This document shows, piece by piece, positions 1 to 7,746 of a stretch of DNA of 64,000 nt; the stretch's first letter is position 1; every line of letters starts with the position of its first letter. Both the position numbers and the translations under genes were made by a program. A model generated the notes under the pieces. That model was not told the DNA's origin and made no database searches. It saw only the letters and a list, made by a program, of their open reading frames with translations. This DNA is from Aliisedimentitalea scapharcae. Lineage in GTDB: Bacteria > Pseudomonadota > Alphaproteobacteria > Rhodobacterales > Rhodobacteraceae. The stretch is from contig NZ_CP123584.1 of NCBI RefSeq assembly GCF_045277565.1, positions 4,092,001 to 4,156,000 of the forward strand. Reading direction: 5' to 3'.

Positions 1-331
1 TAGCGATGTCGGCGGTGCATTCGCTGAGAACGTCAGGGGTATTGGTAACCATCATACCGTGATCGGCCACACGCTCCATATCAATATGGGAGTAGCCGAC
101 GCCGTAATTGGCCAGAATACGCGCCTGGGGCTGCGAAACATCCAGCGCCTTGGCAGATACCGTATCGGTCACCGTTGGCAAAACCGCATCAAAACTGCGC
201 AGCGCATCACGGATTTCGATTTCGTTCAATGGCTTGTCACCGGTGTTCAGCACGGTGTCAAAACGTTCGCTCAGCTGGGCTTCGACTGCAGCTGGCCAGC
301 GACGCGTAACGAGAACCTTGGGCTTTTGCAT
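1..331 (-). CDS. hprA: Hydroxypyruvate reductase / D-2-hydroxyacid dehydrogenase, 3' part outside window
   Basis: Partial gene: the N-terminal 110 codons are present and the rest lies beyond the left edge. The protein begins MQKPKVLVTRRWPAAVEAQL and carries the catalytic-domain signature of NAD(P)-dependent 2-hydroxyacid dehydrogenases (ILANYGVGYSHIDMERV, then MMVTNTPDVL near residues 75-102). In the serine cycle this enzyme reduces hydroxypyruvate to D-glycerate. The start is an ATG preceded by GAGGGAGAG. It lies about 100 bp downstream of mtkB on the same strand and is probably the last gene of the sga-mtkA-mtkB-hpr transcript. The family also includes glyoxylate reductases; the assignment to hydroxypyruvate rests on the neighbours. 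The NAD-binding GxGxxG segment and catalytic His fall outside the window. Confidence 0.82.
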   Translation of the reverse strand, partial: MQKPKVLVTRRWPAAVEAQLSERFDTVLNTGDKPLNEIEIRDALRSFDAVLPTVTDTVSAKALDVSQPQARILANYGVGYSHIDMERVADHGMMVTNTPDVLSECTADIA

Positions 332-432
332 GACGTCTCTCCCTCAAGCGACTGTGAAATTGTGACGCTTCGCCCCCTCCATTGCCCCGGACAGGAGGCG
401 AAGCGCCTTAGGTGCCTTATCCGCAGGACGGA

Positions 433-1320
433 TCAGGCAGCATTCACGACCCGGGCGATGGTTTCGCCAATCACGGCCGGGTTTTCAGCGACGGTCACGC
501 CGGCTGCTTCGAGGATCTCCACCTTTTCCGAAGCAGATTCACCAAACGCCGAGATGATCGCGCCTGCGTGGCCCATAGTCCGGCCTTTGGGCGCGGTCAG
601 ACCCGCGACATAGGCCACCACCGGTTTGGTCACGTTTTCCTTGATGTATTCGGCGGCTTCAGCTTCCTGTGGGCCACCGATTTCACCAATCATGCAGATT
701 ACCTTGGTCTCGGGATCGTTTTCAAACCAGGTCAGGATGTCCAGGAACGAAGACCCGTTGATGGGATCACCGCCAATACCAACCGAAGTCGAGACTCCCA
801 GGCCCAGCTCTTTGAGCTGCGCTGCGGCCTCGTACCCCAAGGTTCCGGACCGGCCAATGATGCCCACATTGCCCTGAAGATAGATATGACCTGGCATGAT
901 CCCCAACAGCGCCTTGCCGGGGCTGATGGTTCCGGCACAGTTCGGGCCGGTCAGGATCATGCGATCCTCTTTCTTGTAGCGGCGCATGTAGCGTTTCACG
1001 CGGATCATGTCCTGAGCAGGGATGCCGTCGGTGATGCAGACGCAATATTTGATGCCTGCGTCCGCCGCTTCCATGATAGAATCCGCTGCGAACGGAGGCG
1101 GTACAAACACCAGAGACGCGTCGGCACCAGTGGCAGCCACAGCTTCCTTGACGGTGTCGAACACCGGCACGCCTTCGACGGTTTCACCGCCTTTGCCCGG
1201 GACCACGCCCCCAACGACATTGGTGCCATATTCAATCATGTCCTTGGTGTGGAACCGGGCCATTTTGCCGGTGATCCCCTGGACAATAACTTTGCTTTCG
1301 CGATCGAGAAGAATGCTCAT
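433..1320 (-). CDS. mtkB: Malate--CoA ligase (malate thiokinase) alpha subunit
   Basis: 295 residues, the usual length for the alpha subunit of succinyl-CoA-synthetase-like ligases. It has the N-terminal CoA-binding Rossmann domain (VIVQGITGKMARFHT) and the phosphohistidine loop GHAGAIISAF near residue 245. With MtkA it makes L-malyl-CoA from malate, ATP and CoA in the serine cycle. The ATG at 1320 shares one base with the mtkA stop (TGATG), implying translational coupling; upstream in-frame codons would push the start deep into mtkA. TCA-cycle sucCD would look alike at domain level. The neighbours sgaA and malyl-CoA lyase, and the absence of sucAB-type genes, favour malate thiokinase. Confidence 0.88.
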   Translation of the reverse strand: MSILLDRESKVIVQGITGKMARFHTKDMIEYGTNVVGGVVPGKGGETVEGVPVFDTVKEAVAATGADASLVFVPPPFAADSIMEAADAGIKYCVCITDGIPAQDMIRVKRYMRRYKKEDRMILTGPNCAGTISPGKALLGIMPGHIYLQGNVGIIGRSGTLGYEAAAQLKELGLGVSTSVGIGGDPINGSSFLDILTWFENDPETKVICMIGEIGGPQEAEAAEYIKENVTKPVVAYVAGLTAPKGRTMGHAGAIISAFGESASEKVEILEAAGVTVAENPAVIGETIARVVNAA

Positions 1321-2516
1321 CAGACAGCCCTCACACGAGTGTTTTGATCGAGATCGTTTTTCCACGCACCCACGGCGCGTTCGGCGGCTTCGTTCAGCGA
1401 CGTCGCACGGATCAGCGGTAGACCGGATTGCGCCAGGATTTTCTGACCCTCTTCGACATTGGTACCGGCGAGACGGACAACCACAGGAACATCGACCTGA
1501 ACTTCCCTCAGCGCTTGAACGACACCTTCAGCGACCCAGTCGCAACGGTTGATCCCAGCAAAGATGTTCACCAGAACCGCCTGAACGTTCTTGTCCGACA
1601 TCACCAGACGAAATGCTTTGGCGACACGTTCTGGCGTCGCGCCACCTCCGATGTCGAGGAAGTTGGCGGGTTCGCCTCCGGCCAGCTTGATGGTGTCCAT
1701 TGTCGCCATGGCCAGACCTGCACCGTTCACGATACAGCCGATATTTCCGTCCAGACCGACATAGTTCAGGCCACGATCGGCCGCACGGCTTTCGCGCGGG
1801 TCTTCTTGGCTTTTGTCACGCAGTTCGCTGATTTGCGGGTGACGGAACAGAGCGTTGTCGTCAAATGTCATCTTGGCGTCCAGCGCGATCACCCGGTTGT
1901 CCGACGTTACGACCAACGGGTTGATTTCAACCATTGTCGCGTCCAGTTCGGAAAACGCCTGATAGCAGCCCTTGAGCGTACGCACCATCTGCTGCGTCAT
2001 GGTCGGATCAATGCCCAGCTTGAACGCGATTTCCCGCGCCTGGAAATCCTGCAGACCAACTGCCGGTTCCACGGTCGACCGCACGATCGACTCGGGACGT
2101 TCGGCCGAAATCTCTTCGATCTCCATGCCACCTTCGGACGAGGCGACGATCATCACACGCTGCGATTGGCGGTCCAGAACAAAGCCCAGATAGATCTCGC
2201 GTGCGATCGGTACTGCCGCTTCGACATAGACACGATAGATGCCTTTGCCTTCGGGGCCGGTTTGATGGGTGACCAGCTTTTTGCCGAACATGCCCTCGGT
2301 GGCTTCCAGGATCTCGCTATCGGACGAGCACAGTTTGACACCGCCCGCCTTGCCACGGCCACCGGCATGCACCTGGGCTTTGACGATCCATTTGTCTCCA
2401 CCCAATTCGCGCGCGCGATAGGCCGCCTGTTCCGGGCTATAGGCCAGCGCCCCGGGGGGCACTGTAACACCAAAGTTGCTCAGAACTTCCTTGGCTTGAT
2501 ACTCATGTACATCCAT
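1320..2516 (-). CDS. mtkA: Malate--CoA ligase (malate thiokinase) beta subunit
   Basis: 398-residue ATP-grasp subunit that starts MDVHEYQAKEVLSNFGV, as SucC/MtkA proteins do. HAGGRGKAGGVKL (about residues 51-63) is the ATP-grasp substrate loop and NIFAGINRCDWVAEGV (about residue 317) is typical of the C-terminal ligase-CoA domain. It activates malate to malyl-CoA together with MtkB. The start ATG is preceded by AGGGAGGAGAG. It sits 26 bp after sgaA and overlaps mtkB by one base, so the serine-cycle genes form one operon. The protein would be hard to separate from SucC by motif alone; operon context carries the functional call. Confidence 0.88.
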   Translation of the reverse strand: MDVHEYQAKEVLSNFGVTVPPGALAYSPEQAAYRARELGGDKWIVKAQVHAGGRGKAGGVKLCSSDSEILEATEGMFGKKLVTHQTGPEGKGIYRVYVEAAVPIAREIYLGFVLDRQSQRVMIVASSEGGMEIEEISAERPESIVRSTVEPAVGLQDFQAREIAFKLGIDPTMTQQMVRTLKGCYQAFSELDATMVEINPLVVTSDNRVIALDAKMTFDDNALFRHPQISELRDKSQEDPRESRAADRGLNYVGLDGNIGCIVNGAGLAMATMDTIKLAGGEPANFLDIGGGATPERVAKAFRLVMSDKNVQAVLVNIFAGINRCDWVAEGVVQALREVQVDVPVVVRLAGTNVEEGQKILAQSGLPLIRATSLNEAAERAVGAWKNDLDQNTRVRAV

Positions 2517-2542
2517 TGGATCTCTCCTCCCTATGGATCGTG

Positions 2543-3790
2543 TTATTCAGCAGCCAGGGCTGCGTCATAGTGCCGGTCGAGCAGAGCGTTGATCGCGTCC
2601 ATGTCAACCGATGCGCCCATGTCGTTCATCGCATTGCCAAACCGGTTCACAATGTCCGAAATCTGGGACTGGGTGATTTGGTTCAGGATCCCGATGCGGA
2701 CTTGGACTGGTTCGGACAAGGTCGGCCAGATGCCGAAACCTACTGCGCGGCAGTTGCCCACCAGCTCTTTTTCACGGCCAGCCAGATCACCAGGCAGGTT
2801 CAGAACCACCAGGCTTGTCATGTTGCTGGTCACGTCGCACCCCATGGCCGTCACGGCGTCGCGCAGGGCTTTTTCATGGAACGCATAATCGCGGGCCTTT
2901 TGGGCGCGGCCGTGCTGGAGCGTGATGCGCAGCGCTTCGTGGAAGGCGGCAACCGCATAACCGGAATGCGTGCGGTGATAGGTGCCCGCGGCCACATCCT
3001 GTCCGTCCACAACACCCCAATGACGGGCTTCGAGGATCGGGTTGTGCACATAGGAATGGCAGCCGTTTTCTTTGACCGTTTCAATGTAGCGGTCGCTGAA
3101 AGATACAGGCGCGTAGGTCAACGGCAAGCACAGCACGCCTTTTTGCGGGCAGGACGCCCAACCGACCACACCGGGAAAATCGTCGATCGAAAAGTCTTCG
3201 ATGCCCAGCGACGACACCGCGTCGATCAGACCCATGGCACCGTGTTTTTCACAAGCGTCTGAAAAACCCTGGAGATCATTGATGCGGCCAGACCCGGTTT
3301 CCCAATGCGCCATAAAGGCCCATTTGGGTTTCTTGTCAGCCAGAACTTCGTCGACATGTTTGCCCGATACCGATTCACCATGGGGAACGTCGATCACGGT
3401 CACATTCGCGGGTTGCGGGTTCATCGGGTTAGCGGTCAACTCTTCGCGGGTTGCGGCCTTCATGCGGATTGTCATCGCGTCGATGCCCGAGAAGGTGCCG
3501 TTCATGAAAACGACAACGCTGTCACCGGGCAGGATCGCATTCAGCATACAGTCCAAACCGGAGAAACCAGTACCACCGACACCGTAGGTATAGGTGTTGG
3601 TGGTGCCCCACAGATCACGCAACATGCCTTTGCATTCGATCATGCCGCGCAGCACATCAGCCTGCATGTGGTCCGCCAGACCGGTGTTGGCGAAAGCCGC
3701 CAGAACACGGGCGTCAGTGTTGCCGGGGCCAGGGCCCGCAGCCAAAGTCTCGGGGATTTCCAGGCTGGGGAAGATCGTGGGTTCAGTCAT
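2543..3790 (-). CDS. sgaA: Serine--glyoxylate aminotransferase (class V PLP enzyme)
   Basis: 415 residues, class V aminotransferase fold. It has an N-terminal AAGPGPGNTDARVL segment, the PLP-phosphate region YGVGGTGFSGLD near residue 70, a cofactor aspartate in LIDAVSSLG, and the PLP lysine in SCPQKG (about residue 217). It moves the amino group of serine to glyoxylate, giving hydroxypyruvate and glycine, the central step of the serine cycle. The start ATG follows AGAGGTCCGATACA. It is the first gene of the minus-strand serine-cycle operon, and its promoter must lie in the palindrome-rich gap shared with the divergent LuxR gene. Alanine--glyoxylate activity cannot be excluded. Confidence 0.85.
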   Translation of the reverse strand: MTEPTIFPSLEIPETLAAGPGPGNTDARVLAAFANTGLADHMQADVLRGMIECKGMLRDLWGTTNTYTYGVGGTGFSGLDCMLNAILPGDSVVVFMNGTFSGIDAMTIRMKAATREELTANPMNPQPANVTVIDVPHGESVSGKHVDEVLADKKPKWAFMAHWETGSGRINDLQGFSDACEKHGAMGLIDAVSSLGIEDFSIDDFPGVVGWASCPQKGVLCLPLTYAPVSFSDRYIETVKENGCHSYVHNPILEARHWGVVDGQDVAAGTYHRTHSGYAVAAFHEALRITLQHGRAQKARDYAFHEKALRDAVTAMGCDVTSNMTSLVVLNLPGDLAGREKELVGNCRAVGFGIWPTLSEPVQVRIGILNQITQSQISDIVNRFGNAMNDMGASVDMDAINALLDRHYDAALAAE

Positions 3791-3903
3791 TGTATCGGAC
3801 CTCTAGTCAGGTTTGCGTTCGCGCCGATGCATCAGCTTTTCCGGCATTTTTGCTGGTAGGCAAAAACATTTCCCGTCAGGCAACATCGCTTGTCCTCAGC
3901 AAA

Positions 3904-4030
3904 ACCTAGGTCGACAAAACTCACAACATCCCTATATCCTGCTTTTGGGTATCTAAATAGATGGGTTTATACCTACCCATTTAGGTAAAAATACCGTAGT
4001 ATACCGAATAACCACCTACCCACTTGGGTT
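3904..4030. promoter_or_regulatory. Palindrome-rich operator region between sgaA operon and luxR-type gene
   Basis: The 262-bp divergent gap holds related inverted repeats: ACCTAGGT (3904-3911), TACCCATTTAGGTA (3974-3987) and TACCCACTTGGGTT (4017-4030). TGGGT half-sites also lie at 3946-3950 and 3962-3966. The two 14-bp sites are exactly 43 bp apart (about four helical turns) and the second ends 22 bp before the LuxR start codon. They look like binding sites for a dimeric helix-turn-helix protein; the adjacent LuxR regulator is the obvious candidate, acting on itself and on the serine-cycle operon. No convincing -35/-10 pair could be chosen. Confidence 0.6.
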
Positions 4031-4052
4031 GTTTTCGACCAAAGGATACAAA

Positions 4053-4706
4053 ATGGCTACGATAAGCGACAAAGTTTCCCCGATTTCGGTCATGCTCGCT
4101 GACTCAAATCCGCTGGTGCTCACCGCAATGTCCGAGATTTTCGAAAAGGACCCGCGATTCTCGCTCGTGGCGACCTCTTCAACCGCTGAAGGGTTCCTGG
4201 GAACCGTCATGCGCGTCCCGGTTCAAGTCGGAATCATCGACTGGAACCTGCCGGCTCTGGGTGGTGCCAAATTGATCGAGGTCCTGCGGGATCAGGCCAA
4301 CGCGCCCAAATTGGTGGTCTATGGCGACGAAGGCTCCGAAACCCCACGCAAAGCAATGAGCGCCGGGGCAGCGGGATTTGCAGCGCGATCCAGCGCGGTG
4401 GAGAGTCTTCTCGACACGTGCCATGCCGTGGCGGGGGGCAAAATGGTTTTCCCGTTTCTGGACGTACGCGACCTGCAGACCGATCCGATCGAACAACTGT
4501 CTCGGCGCGAACGCACGATGCTCGAAGCTCTGTCAAAGGGGTTAACGAACAAAGAGTTGAGCAAGGAGCTGGGAATCACCACAAACACGGTAAAATTCCA
4601 TCTCTCGAACCTCTACGAAAAACTCTCGGTCAAGAACCGCGCCCAGGCCATCGCGTTCTACTATGCCACCCGCGCCGAGCGGGGCGATTTCGGAACGGGA
4701 GGGTGA
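4053..4706 (+). CDS. LuxR-family (NarL-type) response regulator with atypical receiver domain
   Basis: 217 residues. The N-terminal receiver-like domain (about residues 6-125) is followed by a LuxR/GerE helix-turn-helix (about residues 150-205: LSRRERTMLEALSKGLTNKE, then TTNTVKFHLSNLYEKL). The putative phosphoacceptor Asp is in GIIDWNLP. The usual Thr/Ser after strand 4 is replaced (VVYGDEGS) and the conserved Lys is missing (GFAARSS), so ordinary phosphorylation switching is doubtful. The ATG at 4053 is chosen because AAAGGATACAAA precedes it; a TTG eight codons upstream has no ribosome site. It is divergent from the sga-mtk-hpr operon and upstream of malyl-CoA lyase, so it probably controls serine-cycle genes. 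The ligand is unknown. Confidence 0.8.
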   Translation: MATISDKVSPISVMLADSNPLVLTAMSEIFEKDPRFSLVATSSTAEGFLGTVMRVPVQVGIIDWNLPALGGAKLIEVLRDQANAPKLVVYGDEGSETPRKAMSAGAAGFAARSSAVESLLDTCHAVAGGKMVFPFLDVRDLQTDPIEQLSRRERTMLEALSKGLTNKELSKELGITTNTVKFHLSNLYEKLSVKNRAQAIAFYYATRAERGDFGTGG

Positions 4707-4726
4707 CCTGGCAACACGGGCGGACT

Positions 4727-4750
4727 CGCGCGCGTGCGTATACGCGCGCA
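4727..4750. repeat. 24-bp alternating pyrimidine-purine tract with near-palindrome
   Basis: Between luxR and malyl-CoA lyase, 24 consecutive bases alternate strictly pyrimidine-purine (CG-rich, with TATA in the centre). The segment is also a near-perfect palindrome centred at 4740/4741: nine Watson-Crick pairs plus one mismatch that would be G-U in RNA. Such tracts can adopt Z-DNA or a cruciform, or the RNA could form a hairpin acting as a weak terminator for luxR. There is no U-run after it. Confidence 0.5.
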
Positions 4751-4798
4751 GCGCCCGCGCACCACGCGCGCCCAAGTATTAGTATGAAAATTTTCTTC

Positions 4799-4804
4799 TT
4801 GACA
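4799..4804 (+). promoter_or_regulatory. Possible -35 box for malyl-CoA lyase gene
   Basis: A consensus TTGACA lies 70 bp before the malyl-CoA lyase ATG, in a gap of 167 bp after luxR. The bases at the expected -10 position (GGATGC or neighbours) are a poor match, so this is only a candidate and may need an activator. Confidence 0.3.
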
Positions 4805-4873
4805 GGAAACCCCTTGCTGTTGGATGCCTAGAACCAGCCCCGCCAATTGCAACGCGAAAAAGGAGCGTTTCTC

Positions 4874-5851
4874 ATGTCATTCCACGCTATCGAACAAGCC
4901 CCCGGCCGTCTAAACCGCAGCGAACTGGCCATCCCCGGAAGCCAGCCTCAAATGTTTGAAAAAGCTGCTAAATCTGATGTTGACGTCATCTTCCTCGACC
5001 TCGAAGACGCCGTCGCACCGGACGAAAAGGAACAGGCCCGCAAGAACATCATTCAGGCTCTGAATGACATTGACTGGGGCAACAAATCCATGTCCGTCCG
5101 AATCAACGGCCTGGACACTCATTACATGTATCGCGACGTTGTCGATGTTGTTGAGCAAGCTGGCGAGCGCCTGGACCTGATCATGATCCCCAAAGTTGGC
5201 ACCGCCGCTGACGTCTATGCGGTGGACATGATGGTCACCCAGATCGAAGACGCCAAAGGTTACAAGAAACGCATTGGTTTCGAACACATCATCGAGACCG
5301 CTTTGGGTATGCAAAACGTGTCCGAAATCGCCGCTGCATCCAAACGAAACGAATCGCTGCATTTCGGGGTCGCTGACTATGCTGCTTCGACGCGTGCACG
5401 CACCACGATCATCGGTGGTGTGAACCCCGATTATTCGGTCCTGACCGACCCCGCCGCTGACGGATCGCGCGACGTACATTGGGGTGACATGTGGCACTAT
5501 GCTCTTGCACGCATGGTTGTCGCTGCCCGCGCCAATGGCCTGCGTCCAATTGACGGCCCGTTTGGTGATTTTCAGGATCCCGAAGGCTATAAGGCCGCTG
5601 CAAAACGTGCTGCGGTTCTCGGGTGCGAAGGCAAGTGGGCCATCCACCCCAGCCAAATCGCCCTGGCCAACGAAGTGATGTCTCCGTCGGACGCCGAAGT
5701 GACCAAGGCCCACCGTATTCTCGAAGCGATGGCTGAAGCCGAAGCTGCCGGTAAAGGTGCAGTTTCGTTGGACGGCCGTCTGATTGACTATGCATCTATT
5801 CGTCAGGCAGAAGTTCTGGTGGAAAAAGCAAAGCAGATCGCCGGAAACTGA
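4874..5851 (+). CDS. mcl1: L-malyl-CoA / beta-methylmalyl-CoA lyase
   Basis: 325-residue member of the HpcH/HpaI-CitE lyase superfamily and the right length for Mcl1/MclA. Seen motifs: SELAIPGSQPQMFEKA, the metal-site DLEDAVAPDEKEQAR (about residues 45-60), MSVRINGLDTHY with the substrate Arg, HIIETALGM with the metal-binding Glu, HFGVADYAASTRART, and KWAIHPSQI near the C terminus. It cleaves L-malyl-CoA to acetyl-CoA and glyoxylate, regenerating the glyoxylate acceptor used by SgaA. In Rhodobacterales the same enzyme also serves the ethylmalonyl-CoA pathway. The ATG at 4874 follows AAAAAGGAGCGTTTCTC. It lies 94 bp before glycerate kinase on the same strand. Confidence 0.9.
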   Translation: MSFHAIEQAPGRLNRSELAIPGSQPQMFEKAAKSDVDVIFLDLEDAVAPDEKEQARKNIIQALNDIDWGNKSMSVRINGLDTHYMYRDVVDVVEQAGERLDLIMIPKVGTAADVYAVDMMVTQIEDAKGYKKRIGFEHIIETALGMQNVSEIAAASKRNESLHFGVADYAASTRARTTIIGGVNPDYSVLTDPAADGSRDVHWGDMWHYALARMVVAARANGLRPIDGPFGDFQDPEGYKAAAKRAAVLGCEGKWAIHPSQIALANEVMSPSDAEVTKAHRILEAMAEAEAAGKGAVSLDGRLIDYASIRQAEVLVEKAKQIAGN

Positions 5852-5892
5852 TTTCCGCCCGGGGCGTCAGCCCACGATCTTCACAAGACCCC

Positions 5893-5921
5893 AGCCGCCC
5901 TGGTTCGTTTCCGGGGCGGCT
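5893..5921 (+). terminator. Intercistronic hairpin between mcl1 and gckA
   Basis: AGCCGCCC (5893-5900) and GGGCGGCT (5914-5921) form an 8-bp GC-rich stem with a 13-nt loop. Only TTGATCC follows, so it is a weak terminator at best and more likely an RNA processing or stabilising element inside an mcl1-gckA transcript. Confidence 0.4.
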
Positions 5922-5945
5922 TGATCCATATCGCGGGAGCCCCCA

Positions 5946-7208
5946 ATGACTGACCTTAACTGCACCGCCCTGGCCTTGTTTCAGGCCGCCATCGACAGGG
6001 CTGATCCAGCCCGGGCCCTGCACCAGCAACTTCAGTCATCCCCGCTTTCTGACCTACCAGACGGAGGTCGCAATTTCATCCTCGCAGTGGGCAAGGCCGC
6101 GATCCCGATGATGCGCGCCGCATTGGAAATATTTCCGACCCCGTCACAGGCTCTGGTGATCACAAACCCCGAAAATGCAATAGAAATTCCGGGAACCACA
6201 GTTCTATCTGGATCCCACCCTGTCCCAGATGAAGCCAGCGAATCCGCAGGTCTGGCCGCTATTCGCATGGTTCAAGGCATGTCGCAAAATGATCGCTTGA
6301 TCGCCCTGATTTCTGGTGGCGGATCGGCGCTGATGGTTGCCCCCGCCCCCGGTTTGACCTTGGCCGACAAGACGGCCGTGAACAAACTGTTGTTGGCCTC
6401 CGGGCTGGAAATCAACGACATGAACCTGATCCGTCAGCAGCTTTCGGACATAAAGGGGGGCGGACTGCTGCGCCATGCACGGGGCGCTCAGGTTCAAGCT
6501 TATATCCTGTCCGATGTCATTGGAGACGATCTGCGCGCCATCGCATCTGGCCCGACGGTGGCTCCGATTGGCTCGCGGACCAACGCCCGCGCAATCATGC
6601 AGAGTGCCGGCATCTGGGACACCGCGCCCGTTGCCGTCAAAACGCATCTGGAGCAGCCTGACGTTTCATCCGACACATTGCCTGCGGCGACCAACACGCT
6701 CATCGGATCAAACCGCTACAGCCTCAAGGCGATGATGGCATTGGCGGCCGATCAGGGATGGACCGCCCGGCTGATCACCCACCGGCTGGTCGGAGATGTT
6801 CAGGAGGCTGCCGAGACCGTCATTCAAGCCGCACAAACCGCCCCACAGGATCGACCCATCGCCCTTGTCTTTGGGGGTGAGACCACCGTTCAAATCACCG
6901 GAACCGGCACCGGCGGACGCAATCAGGAATTGGCCCTGCGTGTCGCACAGCGCGCCAAAGACATTCCCGGTGATTGGGTATTTCTGTCTGGTGGCACAGA
7001 TGGCCGCGATGGCCCCACAGACACCGCAGGCGGCCTGGTAACCCCGCAAACCTGGTCTCGCATACAGCAGGCCGGACAGGATCCTCAGGCATTACTGGAC
7101 AACAACGACAGCTATGCCGCGCTGGCTGCGGCGGACGCTTTGGTTATGACCGGCGGCACCGGCACCAATGTTGCCGATGTCCAGGTTTTCCTATGTAAGC
7201 CCAAATAA
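5946..7208 (+). CDS. gckA: Glycerate 2-kinase (MOFRL / GckA type)
   Basis: 420 residues, typical of the GckA/TtuD (MOFRL) glycerate kinase family and unlike the GlxK family. Seen motifs: FILAVGKAAIPMMRAALEIF near residue 42, LIALISGGGSALMVAPAPGL (nucleotide site, about residue 120), IRQQLSDIKGGGLL, YILSDVIGDDLRAIASGPT, and the MOFRL segments VFGGETTVQITGTGTGGRNQ and FLSGGTDGRDGPTDTAGG. It phosphorylates D-glycerate from hydroxypyruvate reductase to 2-phosphoglycerate, returning serine-cycle carbon to glycolysis. The ATG follows GGGAGCCCCCA. It sits behind malyl-CoA lyase, probably in one transcript. Confidence 0.9.
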   Translation: MTDLNCTALALFQAAIDRADPARALHQQLQSSPLSDLPDGGRNFILAVGKAAIPMMRAALEIFPTPSQALVITNPENAIEIPGTTVLSGSHPVPDEASESAGLAAIRMVQGMSQNDRLIALISGGGSALMVAPAPGLTLADKTAVNKLLLASGLEINDMNLIRQQLSDIKGGGLLRHARGAQVQAYILSDVIGDDLRAIASGPTVAPIGSRTNARAIMQSAGIWDTAPVAVKTHLEQPDVSSDTLPAATNTLIGSNRYSLKAMMALAADQGWTARLITHRLVGDVQEAAETVIQAAQTAPQDRPIALVFGGETTVQITGTGTGGRNQELALRVAQRAKDIPGDWVFLSGGTDGRDGPTDTAGGLVTPQTWSRIQQAGQDPQALLDNNDSYAALAAADALVMTGGTGTNVADVQVFLCKPK

Positions 7209-7212
7209 AAAC

Positions 7213-7233
7213 GGCGGGACCAAAAACCCCGCC
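7213..7233 (-). terminator. Rho-independent terminator of the tdm-haemoglobin transcript
   Basis: Read on the minus strand, GGCGGG and CCCGCC form a 6-bp stem followed directly by GTTTTTATTT. It lies 64 bp past the truncated haemoglobin stop. On the plus strand the stem is followed by C-rich sequence, so termination of gckA here is less likely. Confidence 0.65.
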
Positions 7234-7296
7234 CCCCCTTCATCTCGCCAAAAAAACTCCCGCCGGAGGCTCCCGAAACAAACACGGGTACTGCCC

Positions 7297-7713
7297 TCAG
7301 GCTGGCAATCGTTTTTCACCCCATTCGGCCAGATCATTGACCAACATCAGCGCCACGCGCCGGAACACAGCCCGCAGTCTTTCGACACCTGGGCCGGCCA
7401 GTTTCAGATCCAACAGCGCCTGATCCATACATTTCAGCCAGTTTTCAGCATCTTCAGTTGTGATCGGCACATGTTCGTGCATCAGCTTCACATCCATATG
7501 GCCGTGTTTTTCCTGATAATACTTCCGACCTCCCATGAAACCGGACAGAAAGTTGAACTGCTCGACCCGCGCGTGCCCCATACCATGGCCTCGTTTGTGC
7601 AGCTTGACGATCTGCGCACCTTCGGGGTTTTCCTCGACGAGGTCATAGAAATGCTCCACCAAAGCGCGCAGCGTTTCTTCTCCGCCGATCTCGTCAATCA
7701 ATTTCCGAACCAT
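7297..7713 (-). CDS. Truncated haemoglobin, group II type
   Basis: 138-residue globin of the truncated type. It shows EHFYDLVEENPEGAQI (helix B/CD region with a Tyr at the B10-like position), EQFNFLSGFMGGRKYYQEKH, the proximal haem His in LMHEHVPITTED, and the Trp (WLKCMDQAL, G8) typical of group II/III. Such proteins bind O2, NO or other diatomics in the cytoplasm. The gene begins 33 bp behind tdm with an AAAGGGAGAGT ribosome site, so it is almost certainly co-transcribed with the TMAO demethylase. A role beside that non-haem metal enzyme (O2/NO handling) is inference. It is not one of the described TMA pathway genes. Confidence 0.85.
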   Translation of the reverse strand: MVRKLIDEIGGEETLRALVEHFYDLVEENPEGAQIVKLHKRGHGMGHARVEQFNFLSGFMGGRKYYQEKHGHMDVKLMHEHVPITTEDAENWLKCMDQALLDLKLAGPGVERLRAVFRRVALMLVNDLAEWGEKRLPA

Positions 7714-7746
7714 TCAACTCTCCCTTTGCACCGGGTTGGACACTTC

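Noticed and set aside
1320..2516. Calling the ligase pair sucCD of the TCA cycle
   Set aside because: The order sga-mtkA-mtkB-hpr, with malyl-CoA lyase and glycerate kinase following, fits malate thiokinase.
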